64,000 nucleotides of DNA from Globisporangium splendens (taxonomy: Eukaryota; Oomycota; Peronosporomycetes; Pythiales; Pythiaceae): assembly GCA_006386115.1 (NCBI GenBank), contig VFIW01000073.1:62001-126000 (forward strand). Direction: 5' to 3'. The notes under the pieces were generated by a model. That model made no database searches and was not told where the DNA came from. It saw nothing but the letters and a program-made list of their open reading frames with translations. Of this stretch, positions 1 to 10,828 are shown piece after piece (position 1 is the stretch's first letter; the number at the start of each line of letters is the position of its first letter). A program made the position numbers and the translations under genes.

Positions 1-2
1 AC

Positions 3-832
3 CTTACTCCCATCATTCAGGTCGTCCGCACTGGCGCACACAAGTTTTCGTTTACGAGCGGATCGAAAGGCGGGCTTGGCGTGATGCTTTGTGTTGCTGG
101 CGACCAGACGATGACGTTTGTGAACTGCCATTTAGAAGCGAACCAGCCAGCACGTCGGCACCAGCAGCTCGATATCTTGACGCGCAAGCTCCCAAGAGCC
201 ATGGGGATGGAAAACAGCAAGCTTGACTTAGCGGCATGCAGTGACCACGTTGTGTGGATGGGCGATTTCAATTATCGAGTCCATTCGCTCGACGGGGACA
301 CGGTGCTCAAGCTGCTCGGCACGCACCGCCACATGGAGCTCCACGATCGATACGATAGCATGAAAGACGACATGGAGACAGTGCCGGGCATGCGGCCGTT
401 CAAGGAAGCTGCCAAGTGGCCGTCGTTCTACCCCACGTACAAGAACGCTCCCATCGAGCTCCCGCGGTGTCCACCAAGGACCCGTCGTGGCCCTTGCACG
501 TGTATCGCGTACGACACAAGGAACCTTTCTACAAAGGAGGCAAAGTGAAGGCGCGTGTCCCAGGGTGGTGCGATAGAATCTTGCACTACTCGTCACCCGC
601 GTGGCGAACATACTTGAACGTCGAGAAACTGCCATGCGCCATGACCTCAGGCACCAAGGAAGCTCGGCATCGCGAAGCCACAAGGAACAACGACGAGAAC
701 GCAACGCCACACATTGTATTACGGGAGAACTACCGGTCGGTGGACGACACGCTTCGCGGCAGCGACCATAGTCCGGTGTTCTGCACGTTTCTCTTGTCAG
801 TCGATCTTTCTCCGGGCCATCCGTTGAGGTGA
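3..832 (+). CDS. inositol polyphosphate 5-phosphatase, 5'-partial, frameshifted
   Basis: This is the C-terminal part of an inositol polyphosphate 5-phosphatase catalytic domain, which removes the 5-phosphate from phosphoinositides or inositol phosphates. The reading frame is open from base 3, so the start lies outside the window. Signature motifs appear in order: FVNCHLEA, WMGDFNYR, RVPGWCDRIL and GSDHSPV. The first two are in one frame and the last two in another. The frame changes near 455-475, just after codons reading PIELP, and coding resumes at VSTKDPSW, so one base is missing or two are extra. No GT-AG intron fits so short a gap. The stop is TGA at 830-832. It could be a real pseudogene or a sequence error. 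The family assignment is firm because all catalytic motifs are intact. Confidence 0.85.
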
Positions 833-1929
833 GCAGAAGAGGAGGGGAAGGACGGACATAAAGACCCAGGTTGCTGGTCTTCTGTGTATTATCCCTCTCT
901 TGATATCACGCGATGCCGGTGAAACCGGGAGTCATTGTTTGAGGAAGCAATGACAAAAGTGAATCCAAACGCGGCAAAAATGATCTCAATCGAGCGAAAC
1001 AAAGTATACTTGTAGACTTAGGAGTTCATCTCGTCACGCAGTAGCAAACAAACAGTCGCCCAGAGCTGCAGGAAGACTTAACTGGGGGTGTTGGCGTCGA
1101 AGTAAGAAAAGCGAATGATGTCGCGAGCGTGAGCTTGGTGCCCATGGTTCCACTTCTTTCTGGCTTTTGGTCATGAGGAAAATACGGAAATGGGCATGGG
1201 GTTCATGATCGAAAACACGTCCGCGAATCTGGTTCATGTGTGCAAGATACAAACCTTTGTGAGAACCTGGCATTAAGTGTGTGTACCCACCGTACGAACT
1301 TTGCATCCACAATGGGAAACCTGATTGTGATATGGAGAGGGGGGGGAGTAGTCTTAAATGCCTCGTGCCTGGTCGGACAGTGACCTCTCCTTCCCCACGT
1401 GTCCAACACAACCTGTCCACAACGCTGTGACTAACCGGGGCTGAGGTCCTCACCATCAAACACCAGGTATGGACATCCAAGACTTGTGTGTGCGGGTGTA
1501 TCCACAATACGAATCTGGAATGTAGACCGCGAGTTTCCAATAGTACCAGGGATGATGCCCGATCGTGAGGAGGCACAAAACTCGAGAAATTGCACTCTGT
1601 ACTGTGTGTCATGTCGCCGAGAGCAGATTCTTGGAACTCATCTCTTCTCATCGGATACTAAGGATTCGGATTTACTTCTGCTTACACGCTTGAGTTTCAT
1701 GCACCACGTATGGCAAGGCTTGCTGGGTCTCGCCCATCGTTTGCATGTCCTTCACGCGAGACTTGACACGACGAAAAATGCGAACAGCAGCTCCGAGTCT
1801 TCACATATCTGGGCAAAACTTGCTGCAGCATCACGTGAGCACTGGATTTTAAGTCGGACCTGAAACAGCTTCAGCTAGGGCAAACGCTGCGAGCTTTGCC
1901 CAGACACGCGGTCACTGCCAGTCGTCACT
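833..1929. other. intergenic, no supported gene
   Basis: Open frames here, including one of about 205 codons on the minus strand (1034-1651), show no recognisable domain, biased composition or splice logic. I see no repeat or RNA gene in this stretch. Confidence 0.5.
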
Positions 1930-2337
1930 TCAACTCTCATCGTCCGACTCATCGTAATTGTCGTCTTCCTCAACAATCGGCACCCACGACGCCGCAGACT
2001 TCGCAGCCTCGACACTGGTGTTAACTCCTCCACCCACACTCTTCGTGCGTGACTCCAATTCGTCTTCCAGCGCTTTCAGAAGCAGCTCTTCGACATCCAC
2101 ATCATCACAAGTCGGTTCGTCACCTTTCTCCTGTGGCTCTGGAGCTCCGAGAGTTGTTTGACCGCACAAACGAGGCTTACGAGACGGAGACGGCGCTTCA
2201 GTGGCAACACGCTTTGTAGGACACGCACCAACACAACAGCCAGCAACAGACGCAGTGCGCTCAGGGCTAGTTGAGGACTCAGCAGGAGCCGCAGACTCGT
2301 CTCGCGGGCGCTTTGATGAAGGGTTCGCTGCTTCCAT
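1930..2337 (-). CDS. small acidic protein, paralogue 1 of an unnamed family
   Basis: A 135-aa, single-exon protein of unknown function. I chose the ATG at 2337, reading MEAANPSSKR, because the paralogue at 13662-14066 starts with MEAAKRQR at the same place. The N-terminus is basic and Ser/Ala-rich with SKRPRDE and TKRVA stretches that could serve nuclear import (inference). The middle carries a conserved DVDVEELLL-ALEDELE segment, predicted amphipathic helix. The extreme C-terminus is acidic with PIVEEDDNYDESDDE. Conserved cysteines lie in GACPxKRVA and in EPxCxDVDVEE. The stop is TGA. The two copies are clearly homologous but well diverged in their N-terminal halves, so this is an old duplication rather than a recent repeat. 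I cannot assign a function. Confidence 0.7.
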   Translation of the reverse strand: MEAANPSSKRPRDESAAPAESSTSPERTASVAGCCVGACPTKRVATEAPSPSRKPRLCGQTTLGAPEPQEKGDEPTCDDVDVEELLLKALEDELESRTKSVGGGVNTSVEAAKSAASWVPIVEEDDNYDESDDES

Positions 2338-2967
2338 GTTGGACGAATCGACTCGGAATTGTCTTTGCCTCCAATGATACAACCTCAATAGTAGCCCTCC
2401 ACAACAAGAGTGCATGAAATTCCAGAACTAGGCCTTATAGTTTCGTTTATTACTGTTCTTTGTGATTCAACAGTTCGAATCGATTCCCTCGTGTCTATTT
2501 CTAATTTGGTCCATCCTACCATCATTCTAGCTTGCTTCTCTCAACTAGCAACTGTGTTTTTCACAAAAGTAACCTCAGAAATTGCAACTTCAGGGTGATC
2601 GGAACAAACAGAATGCATATCATACTTCTTTCATTGGTCAAAAATTCAAGTTTCTTCCACCCAATCATCTTGGGTTCTCGTTTGTGTTTCCATCCAATCA
2701 GATACTGAAGCTTGTCTCCTGTCGTCGCGGCCAATCGAGTGGGTGGGCAGGCACAGCGATCATCGCGTCAACAGGAGAACGACAGCAATTGGCAGTCGTT
2801 CGTGTGTGCTTCTCGACGCGCTCCCCCCGTCCGTCCGTCCGTTCCCCCTCATCTGCAGCAGCGTCTCCACTGTACGCGTATTTGCACCCATTCAATCCGT
2901 CCAAGCGCAGCATTTCCCCCGCGTTTGTTGCACCATTCTCATCGTCTTCATCCACTTCGTATAAACG
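2338..2967. promoter_or_regulatory. shared divergent upstream region of the acidic gene and eIF4G
   Basis: About 630 bp lie between two divergent starts. Toward the eIF4G side there are pyrimidine-rich stretches and Inr-like sequences such as CACCATTCTCATC near 2931-2943, resembling oomycete Inr elements (YCAYTYY-like). No gene is supported inside. The promoter assignment is inferred from position and this weak motif. Confidence 0.35.
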
Positions 2968-5900
2968 ATGACCGAGTCGCGATTAGAGAATCGCGCTCTC
3001 CCGATCCCGAATGGCGATGGCAGCAGCAGTGGACCAGTGGCCACTTCGACCACCACCACTACGACTACCACGACCACTGTGAAGACCACCAAGCTGAACC
3101 CGAGCGCCAAGAGCTTTGTGTTCAACACAGCCGCGCCAGCGTGGACCCCGTCGTATGCTGTATCATCAACGCCAGTCGTTGCCGCGCCGCTCGCGCCAGC
3201 TTCGCCTGCTTTTACGCCTGCAGCAGCTCCGACTACGGTGCCGCCCGCACCAAAGCTGAAGGCGGAAGCCAAGCCGTTCGTCCCATCATGTAAGAAAAAA
3301 TGCAGAATTTCTGCAATGCCAATCCTGGGGAATCGGCTTGTATTGATGTTTTGTTTGCGCGTGTGTTTCTCTAGTTTTGGCAAAGCCATTCGTGCCATCG
3401 TTTGCTGTGGTAGCCCCCGTTGCGGCGACTCCTTCAGCAGCAGAACCAGTAGTCGAAAAGACCCAGTCAGAAGCCTCGGTGGAACCAGAATCAGAAGATA
3501 TCAAGGAATCAGTCACTGCCGCTGTCGCTGCCGCCGAGAATGAATCCCCAATCAAGGAAGCCGACGTTGTGGTCGTGGAGACCGAACAAGTGGTCGTAAC
3601 AGAAGAAGTGCAAGTCGTGGAAGAGCAAACCACCACCACTATCGTCACTGAAGAAAGCACCACGGTGGCTGAGACACAAGCAGTGATTGGTGAACGCATC
3701 ATCTACACGATCGCGCAATTACTGGAATTGGAACCAGAGAACTGCCCTGTTCCCGCGAGCGTCGTGGGGCTGCCTGTCGCCGCTGAAACGACTGGCAAGG
3801 CGTCCAAGACGTTCTCCAATGACTCCCCATCCAAGGGTGGCCGAGGTGGCGGCGGTCGTCGCGGCGAGTCTTCACGCTCGCTGCACCGCTCGAACAGCAG
3901 CTACAGTGAAGGTGGACGCGGTGGCCGTCGTGGCGGCCGTGGTGGTCGTGGCCACAACCCACATGACACGGCGCCAGCGGCCGAGGACTGTGCGCCACTC
4001 GATATCAACGAAGAGACCCGATGGAAGCCGTCGCACTCGAAGTCGCGCTTGGACGTCCCTGAAGACACCACGGAAGCTTCGCTCAAGGAGGCCAAGGCGA
4101 TCCTGAACAAGCTGTCGATTGAGAAGTTCGAGAAGCTCTCGAACGAACTGATCGCCGTCGCGGTGCGCAATATCGACGTGCTCACGGGCGTGATCGAGAC
4201 GATCATCCTCAAGGCCAAGATGGAGTGGCACTTCTCAACCATGTATGCCGAGCTGTGCACCAAGATGTCGCGCACACAGATGCCGTCGGTCACGATCGAC
4301 GGTGACGTGGTCGAGGACACGAACAAGCTGTTCCGTCGCCTGCTGCTGAAGCGTTGCGAGCAAGAGTTCTTGGAGACGCCGTCGCGCGAGGGCTTTGAGC
4401 TGCTCTCGGAGGAAGAGCTCGCGGAGAAGGAGCTGATCATTAAGCGCGGCGTCCTGGGCCACATCCGCTTCGTCGGCGAGCTCTTCAAGCTCCGCATGAT
4501 CAAGTCGCGCATCATGCACCAGTGTGTGGCTAACCTCTTTGGCGACACGGAGAACCCGGACGAGGAGTCGCTCGAGTGTCTGACCAAGTTGCTCACGACG
4601 ATCGGTCAGGTCTTTGAGATGAACGTGAGCGGCGAAGCCGAGCTCGCTGCGATCGTGCAGTACTACGCCGTCATCGAGGCGCTGTCGAAGGACTCGGCGC
4701 GTCTGAGTACGCGCATCCGCTTCATGCTGCAGGACCTGCTCGACTTGCGCAAGAACAATTGGGTCGCGAGACGGAAGGAGACCAAGGCCATGACCATCGC
4801 GGAGGTGCACGCCGAGGCGAAGCGAGAAGCCGACGAGAAGGCCAAGGCGTCTGGCAGCAGCGGCGGCAACGCGCGTCTGCAACGCAGCCAGTCCATGAAC
4901 TTGGGCAGCGACAAGCGCCGCAACAACGGGCCGCGTGAGGGCGCGTCGGACGCCTGGAAGGCTCGTACCGCTGCTGCTGCGAGTGGCAGCGCTTCGTCGT
5001 CGTTGTCGTCGTCCGTGTCCACGGTGGATGCGGACGGTTGGGAGACCGTGGCGAGCGGCAAGCCAAAGTTGACCAAGACTCGCAGCAACTCAGACCGCTT
5101 CCCTGTCTCCTCGAGCAGCTCCTCGGGCGTCCCACGGCCACCAAAGGGTAGCAGTCGTGGTGGCGGTCTCCAGAAGAGCGACTCGAATGGCTCGTCGCGC
5201 GGTGGTCGCAAGGACCGCGAACGCAGCGCCAGCAGCTCGTCGTCTGGCTTCAGCGCTCTGCGCCGTGGCAGCTCGATGAGCGACTTGGGTCGTCCGCCGA
5301 TGTCGCAGTCGCTGTCCAAGAGCAAGAGCACGAGCAGCTCCAACAGCAGCGCGAACTCGGACTCGGAGAGCGCCACGTCGAAGCCGAAGAAGCAGGAGGC
5401 GCTGTCTGCGGCCGCGTTCGAGAAGAAGGTCAAGTCGATCCTGGAAGAATACGTCGAGATGCGCGACATTGAGGAGGCGACGCAGTGCTTCGTGGAGCTG
5501 GCGAGCGACGAGCACCACGCGCTCATCGCGACACAGAGTCTCAACATCGGTCTCGAGAAGGGCAACAAGGAGCGCGCGGCGATCTCGAGTTTCCTGGCGG
5601 GTCTCCACGAACGCAAGGTGCTCTCGTCGGACGCGATCGTGACGCCGCTGCACGAGCTGCTCGAGTTTGCTGAAGATATGGAGATCGACATCCCGCTGAC
5701 GCTGCAGTATATCGCCGAGATGATCGCGCCGTGCGTCGCGTCGGGCGCCGTGCCGCTGCCGCGCCTCGTGGCCAGCGTGGAGCACCTCGCGTACAACGGG
5801 AAGGCTGCCAAGGTGATCGGCAAGACGCTCGTGGCCGTCGGGGACAGCGCCAAGGCGAAGGAACTGGTGGACGCCGCCGCGCTCGACTTCCTGCCGCTGC

Positions 5901-5977
5901 TCGCCGAGGCGCACCGCCATGACGACGGTCTGCAGGCGTTCTATCAAGACAACCAGCTGGACTTTTTGCTCGTGTAA
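2968..5977 (+). CDS. EIF4G: eukaryotic translation initiation factor 4G (eIF4G)
   Basis: This is the scaffold of the cap-binding complex that brings together eIF4E, eIF4A, eIF3 and poly(A)-binding protein. There are two exons, 2968-3289 and 3375-5977, split by an 85-bp GTAAGA...CTAG intron, giving 974 aa. An N-terminal PAM2-like motif, KLNPSAKSFVF (residues 42-52), suggests PABP MLLE binding. AKPFVPS occurs twice, on each side of the intron. A canonical eIF4E-binding YxxxxL(phi) motif, YTIAQLL, lies at residues 218-224. RGG-rich stretches follow, then a MIF4G domain at about 340-565, a Ser/RG-rich linker and an MA3 domain at about 789-896. The protein ends in DFLLV. The antisense strand contains long open frames that are only codon-bias shadows. 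The identification is firm. The PAM2 claim rests on motif likeness only. Confidence 0.92.
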
Positions 5978-6521
5978 GTAGACTCATATTAAAACGACAA
6001 CCCATCTTGTATGAATATATGCATTCTCTTCGTCCAAAATGCGACTTTGAAGACTCCTGCTCTTCTCGGCGTTTATGAGCATGGCTGCTAGTGCAGCACG
6101 AGGAGAACGACACACATATCTTTGGTCTTACCGCATGAAGACTTTACTACGGCAGGTTGCTCTGAGCGGCACCAGCACAAAGTAGCTTTGCAATCTCTCA
6201 CTCTTGTGTGTACATGTACTTTGCGTGTTTGTCTTCTTTCATGCATTTAGTTATTGAACCTCTACAAACGTAGTCGTGGCCGGTTAGTTAATATAACAAA
6301 AACAAAATGATCAAGAACTCCCTTCTGCGCTCGCTCTTCGATCGATTGAGATATGCTACGACGTCGGCCTGCTTTTCTTTGTCTGGTTCTTCTTCTCGTT
6401 TCCGCCTTCGTAGCACCTGTTTGCAATGTTTATTTCCCACGACGTTTGTTGTAATGGACACCAGCGGCAAAATGCCCGACCTTCTGCCCTTTGTTGCTTG
6501 TTCACAAGATAGTTTAATTGT
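5978..6521. other. intergenic between convergent genes, nothing found
   Basis: This is the 3' flank of eIF4G and of the four-pass membrane gene on the other strand. It is AT-richer than the coding DNA. No gene, repeat or RNA is recognised. Confidence 0.5.
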
Positions 6522-7838
6522 TTACACGACACCACCGCTCGGTTGTTTGCCGAGCAGTGTGTGGTTCTTCTCCTCGCGGAACGCTGGGTACGCTGCGTCC
6601 GGTTCATGCTGCGCTGGTGCTGCTGCTGCTTGCGCTGGGTATCCTCCTTGCTGGTTGTACGCGCCAAATTGCTGCTGCTGGTCGTAAGGCTGCTCGAACT
6701 GCTGCGATTGGCCGTAAGGTTGCGGTTGGCCGTATGGCTGAGGCTGACCGTATTGCGGTGGTGGAGGCTGGCTGTACGGCTGCTGGTTCAGCGCAAAGTT
6801 CTGCGCAGTGTTGCTGCGCACATAGGTCGCGCCAGTCATGGGCTGGGCCTGGGCTGGCGTCGTGTGTTCCATGGACTGCTGCACCGCGACGGCGAGGTCC
6901 CGCTCGTATTCTTTACGGAAGTAGCGAATCTTCTCTGCACGACCAGCCGAACTCAAGTACCCGGTGATCGAGAGCACGATCACGGACGCGAGACACACCC
7001 AGAAGCTGTAGCCGTAGAACCAGCAGTGCCAGTCCGTGCGGTCCGCCTTGCAGCTTGTAAACGCCGAGTTGATCGAGTCCACTTGGTAGAGCCGCTGCTG
7101 AATCGTCCACCCCCAAATCACAAGCGATACCGCCAATAAGAGCGCTATAAACATTGTAAAATCCAACAAAGGTCATTAGAGCGGAGCTACAGAGAGACGA
7201 AAAAGGTAATACAGCGCCGTCACTTACAGCTCACGAGCGTGCAGAACGAGACGACGCGTTCGGAATAGCCCGCCGACGGATTGAACACGGCGATAATCGA
7301 ACCCACGAGTCCCACAGCCGACAGCACGACGCCCGTCACGGTTGTCGCCTGCACCGACCTCATGCCTTTGCCGCACAGCACTTTGTGGAACTGATCACCA
7401 TCACCAAGCATATAATTCGGAGTCGTAGTCGAGTCACTAACGTAAGCAAGCAACAATACGGACATCAGCAGTTGTAACTTGGAGAATCTCATATGAGGCT
7501 GGCATTTGAACTGATATAATAGGGAAAAGCCGTACCAGAAATCGCTGTACTGGAGCACGGTCTCGGACGCGTAGAACGGGCTCTCGAGCGCCGCCGTCGA
7601 GTAGAACGCGAAGATGCCGTAGCCCTGGAACACGTTATTGCCGTCGCGGCGGTAGTGCTGGTAGAACCACGCCGGGTACGCCATCGCATAGAACGCGCAC
7701 CCCGTCGACACCAGCGAGAACATCACCGCTACAAATACACACAGCACATACATCAGTTCACATGCCGCCATGCACACACCCACAAGCGCATATTTATATA
7801 TATTAGAAAAAAGACATACTGATGACGGTGTTCTTCAT
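6522..7838 (-). CDS. four-pass membrane protein, claudin-like topology, Gln/Pro/Tyr-rich tail
   Basis: The gene has at least three exons: 7838-7820 (encoding MKNTVI), 7728-7228 and 7144-6522. GTATGT and GTAAGT donors and TGTAG/TATAG acceptors keep the phase. Without a further intron the product is 380 aa. A 99-bp in-frame segment (7535-7437) begins GTACGG and ends in a pyrimidine-rich ACGTTAG, so it is probably a retained-frame intron. Removing it gives 347 aa and brings two cysteines into the first extracellular loop. Four hydrophobic segments are visible: VMFSLVSTGCAFYAMAY, TTVTGVVLSAVGLVGSII, FCTLVSSLLLAVSLVIW and WVCLASVIVLSITGYL. The cytosolic tail has YGQPQPYGQ-type repeats. The topology resembles claudin/PMP22 or MARVEL proteins, but no family is certain. 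Confidence 0.75.
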
Positions 7839-9413
7839 GGTGGCGCACTTGGGAATATACACGCGCAGCTCACGTCACGTAGCCTCCTGTTCTTCTTCCT
7901 TCCTTCCGCCCTGCTTTAAGACGCGCGCGCGCTTTCCCTTTACACTCGCAAGCGAATGCGGGGTCGAGGGTGCGAATAGGGAATGATGACTGCGCTTTGC
8001 ACACAGAGCGGCTCCCTGACAAGAGCACGACAGTGTCTGCATGCTTGACTGTATCTTCCGACCTCTTCTCACTGCATATCGCCCCAAATACATGTTTTAT
8101 AGAGGTACAGTCTTGATGCAAATGCCATCAAGAAGAAATAGTAAGGAGGCTCCAATGAGAATGAAGGAGGGGCATGAAAGTGGCGCGGCTGTGCTCTTTT
8201 TTCCTGTTGTGATGGTGGCACTGTGGCGTCCTCGACCCCCTCATTGCGCAACGCCTGATATTACAGTATGGGGAAAGGGAGGAACAAAATATTGTGGGCT
8301 GAGAAAGAATTAGTATGGGGGTTTGTATGAGCAGTGGCCACTGACTTGATCGACACGAGTCGAAACCCTACCCCCTGTGTTGTTGTCCAAATAAACTTGC
8401 TCTCGGATTGGATATTTTGGTCAGCCCTAGTCGCTTGCTCTCAAGAGACAGGACATACCAAATCTCCCAGCAACTGGTTACAAACTTCCAATACAAGGTG
8501 CGTTTTGTTGACATTGCTGCGGGTCACAACTTGTGTTTATCATCGTCTTTCGATCAAACATGTAGAAAACACACCGCGTTGCAATATTGTTGATGGTGCG
8601 TCCGGATACACAAGAGTTCAATAACTCATCTCAGTGCCCTGCTCTGTGTTGGACAGTCCAACTGCAGCGATGCAGCGCCGAGTCTGCAACTCAGCATGAA
8701 CCTCGGGTGTTTCTGCCTCAATGCGCTGTGCTGAGCGCTCTACCAACATACTAATCATTCTGTGAACGCATTAACACACACGGAGATTCCTTTCCACTAT
8801 TAGCGATTATAAGAACAGTCCAACAGCTTCTACCTACTGCCCATCTGCGTGTATTCCTCCCTCACATGCCAGACGTTGGACACAAGCGAGTCTTTTCTGC
8901 AGTTTATTCCCAAGCAGCCGCGGTTGCCGATGTGTCGCGATGCGCAAATGGTCTCTTTAGTGAGCAATGGACAGTGACACACTCGCAATGTGTGCGCAGG
9001 TATGAGCTGCGCTCTCTATTCTATTCGCTCTCTGTCTGCACTCAGCATTACCACCGACGACAACAACACGAGAGCAGATTGAGAGAGAGAGACGCTGGCT
9101 GTTGTGTGTTGGAGTCGCAGCGTGCGACTTGACACCATTGGATGGATACATAAAACAGGTGTCTCTTCCAACTGCGCAATTCTGTGATCTTCAAACAATC
9201 ACCGGTATGTGACCCAGTTGTATCCAGAAAATGACCGGTATTCCATCAGTACATCTGATTCCACAAACACTTGAACATCGAGAGGGTTTATATTTAGAAA
9301 TCGAGGTTAGAATAGAAACTGTTGGAGTGACATGGCTACATTTTACTGAGTTTCTACCGACGGCGTTTCGCAAATGTGGGGTCGGCAGCTAGCAAGTGGA
9401 CGCAAACCACACA
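7839..9413. other. long intergenic region, no intact gene
   Basis: About 1.6 kb lie between divergent genes. Short purine/pyrimidine tracts occur (for example GAGAGAGA near 9080). The only coding-like hint is an RCC1-like stretch near 8480-8570, described separately. No RNA gene or mobile element is recognised. Confidence 0.45.
8480..8570 (+). pseudogene. possible RCC1-repeat relic
   Basis: One frame reads QLVTNFQYKVRFVDIAAG followed by HNLCLSSSF, which resembles the core of an RCC1 repeat (v..iaaG.nhsLal). It is one repeat only. The expected neighbouring WG.N..GQLG segments are absent and the frame closes shortly after. It may be chance. Confidence 0.2.
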
Positions 9414-9890
9414 ATGCGAGCTGCCGAAGCGCCTTCGTCTTCTTCGCTGCAACCTCGCGGCGCTCGTCGCAGCGGTTCTCCGCTGAAGTCGTCGCTGAAG
9501 CCTCAATCACTTGCTCGTCGTGCCCGTGCGGCTGACGAGGCGGATGCAGACGAAGAGGTGGCCATCTCCCAAGGCGAGCGGAACGAAGGCGCCGACGACA
9601 CGATCACCGTGTTGGCGCACGTCAAGGACAAGATCATCCCGGTGCACTGCGGCTTCGGCACACAGCAGGTCGTGTGGCTCGGCCACGTCGCCATCGCGCG
9701 GTTCGGCGAAGATGAGATGGATGACAAGGATGGCAATTGTGAGAATGCGATGCATGCCTGCGGCTGGATACAGCTCGGGATTCCAACCAAGATCGTCAAG
9801 AACGGCAAGCACGAGCTCAAGCTCACGGATTTGATCTGCGACGTGTTGTCAAACAACAGTCACGTGTACATCTCCACGTCTCTAGGCTGA
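9414..9890 (+). CDS. conserved-looking small protein, unknown function
   Basis: A single-exon protein of 158 aa. The ATG at 9414 (MRAAEAPSSSSLQ) is preferred over an upstream in-frame GTG. The first 50 residues are Ser/Arg-rich and disordered, with a GSPLKSSLKP stretch that could be a phosphorylation site (inference). The rest has regular hydrophobic spacing with PVHCGFGTQQVVWLGHVAIA and WIQLGIPTKIV, and ends in HVYISTSLG. This looks like a compact globular domain of about 100 residues. Coding bias at third positions matches neighbouring genes. The stop is TGA. It converges on the EF-hand gene, with 142 bp between stops. I do not recognise the family. Confidence 0.65.
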   Translation: MRAAEAPSSSSLQPRGARRSGSPLKSSLKPQSLARRARAADEADADEEVAISQGERNEGADDTITVLAHVKDKIIPVHCGFGTQQVVWLGHVAIARFGEDEMDDKDGNCENAMHACGWIQLGIPTKIVKNGKHELKLTDLICDVLSNNSHVYISTSLG

Positions 9891-10032
9891 AGATGGTACT
9901 TGTCATATTTGTTCTCTTCATAAACAAAATAATAACATGATGCTTATGGCTTGTTCATAAACGAAGGAATGCGTGAAGGACACCGCGCGAGACGCGGAGC
10001 TCGTGAGCCACCGACTCCTTTTCAGCTGCCAT

Positions 10033-10747
10033 TTACGCCAGAAAGCTATCAACAGCAGCGGCTTCAGCGTCGTCGTAGCGCTGAAGCTTGATGCATTCCA
10101 CAAACGCAGCAGCGTCAATGGACTTCTTGCGACTCCAATTGGAACCATCACGTTCCCCTGTGGCTCGCTCTGTGGCTGTCGTGTGTCTCTCAGCGGTGGA
10201 CAATGCCGTTCGATGCAGTTGGTGCCGTTGGATCGTGTCCGACGCGCTTTCTTCTTGAAGCGTCCTAGATACAACGCAACAATATAATACCAGAATCGTA
10301 GAAGCTGAGGCAGAGTATCTAACAAGTCCTTGCAAACGAGTGCTGCTTACGCACAAGCCTGGTCCAAAAGCTGCGCTTCACTTCGCTCCAGGCTCTACAG
10401 GCAAATCAAATCGCCACAACAGTCCATTCGATTAAGCTCTTCTCATTAAATGGTCTCAACACAGGATACCTCAGCGCATATGCAGCACTCACCTTAAACA
10501 AGCAGATGCGCTGAAAGTCCACGAGACCGATGGTCTGCGTGTCGTTGTAGTCGAACTCGTAGACCAGCGCGCGCGCCTCAGCGGCGTCTACAGCGAACCC
10601 CAGCGCGCGGAGACAGCGCTTGAGCTGCTTGGCGTCCATGGCGCCACTCGCACTATCTCCCGTGACGAGCTGGAACGCGGCTTGGCTCTCCCTTTCTTCG
10701 AGCAGACTGAGCTGCTTGTACTTGACGCGCTGCAGCACCAGCGCCAT
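10033..10747 (-). CDS. centrin-like EF-hand protein
   Basis: Three exons, 10747-10493, 10394-10351 (44 nt) and 10264-10033, encode 176 aa. The donors are GTGAGT and GTAAGC. Phase is kept through the tiny middle exon, which reads SLERSEAQLLDQAC. The N-terminal half aligns with a centrin/calmodulin EF-hand pair: GAMDAKQLKRCLRALGF fits the first loop and exit helix, and DYNDTQTIGLVDFQRI fits the second. Loop 1 starts with Gly instead of Asp and has Gln at position 12. Loop 2 has Gln at the usual Gly. Calcium binding may therefore be weak or lost (inference). The C-terminal half is helical and charged and lacks the second EF pair of true centrins (about 170 aa, four EF-hands). It begins 81 bp downstream of the Tudor/TM gene on the same strand. 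Confidence 0.75.
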
Positions 10748-10828
10748 TTTGACGAAAGCTTGTGGCACTGAGACGTCGCACAAGTCTGTGTTTTATATTT
10801 ATGCAGAGCTGGCTGTTATCCTATTTGC

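Noticed and set aside
1034..1651. 205-codon minus-strand open frame
   Set aside because: No domain, no bias, no splice or promoter logic. Composition looks random.
3900..5950. Several long minus-strand open frames opposite eIF4G (up to 396 codons)
   Set aside because: They are antisense shadows of GC-biased coding DNA. They show no domains, and the plus-strand gene is certain.
7440..7500. Signal-peptide-like MRFSKLQLLMSVLLLAYV, like a secreted effector start
   Set aside because: It lies inside the probable in-frame intron of the four-pass gene, and no RXLR or similar follows.
9918..10325. 135-codon open frame overlapping the third EF-hand exon
   Set aside because: The overlapping frame spliced to the EF-hand exons has better sense and phase.
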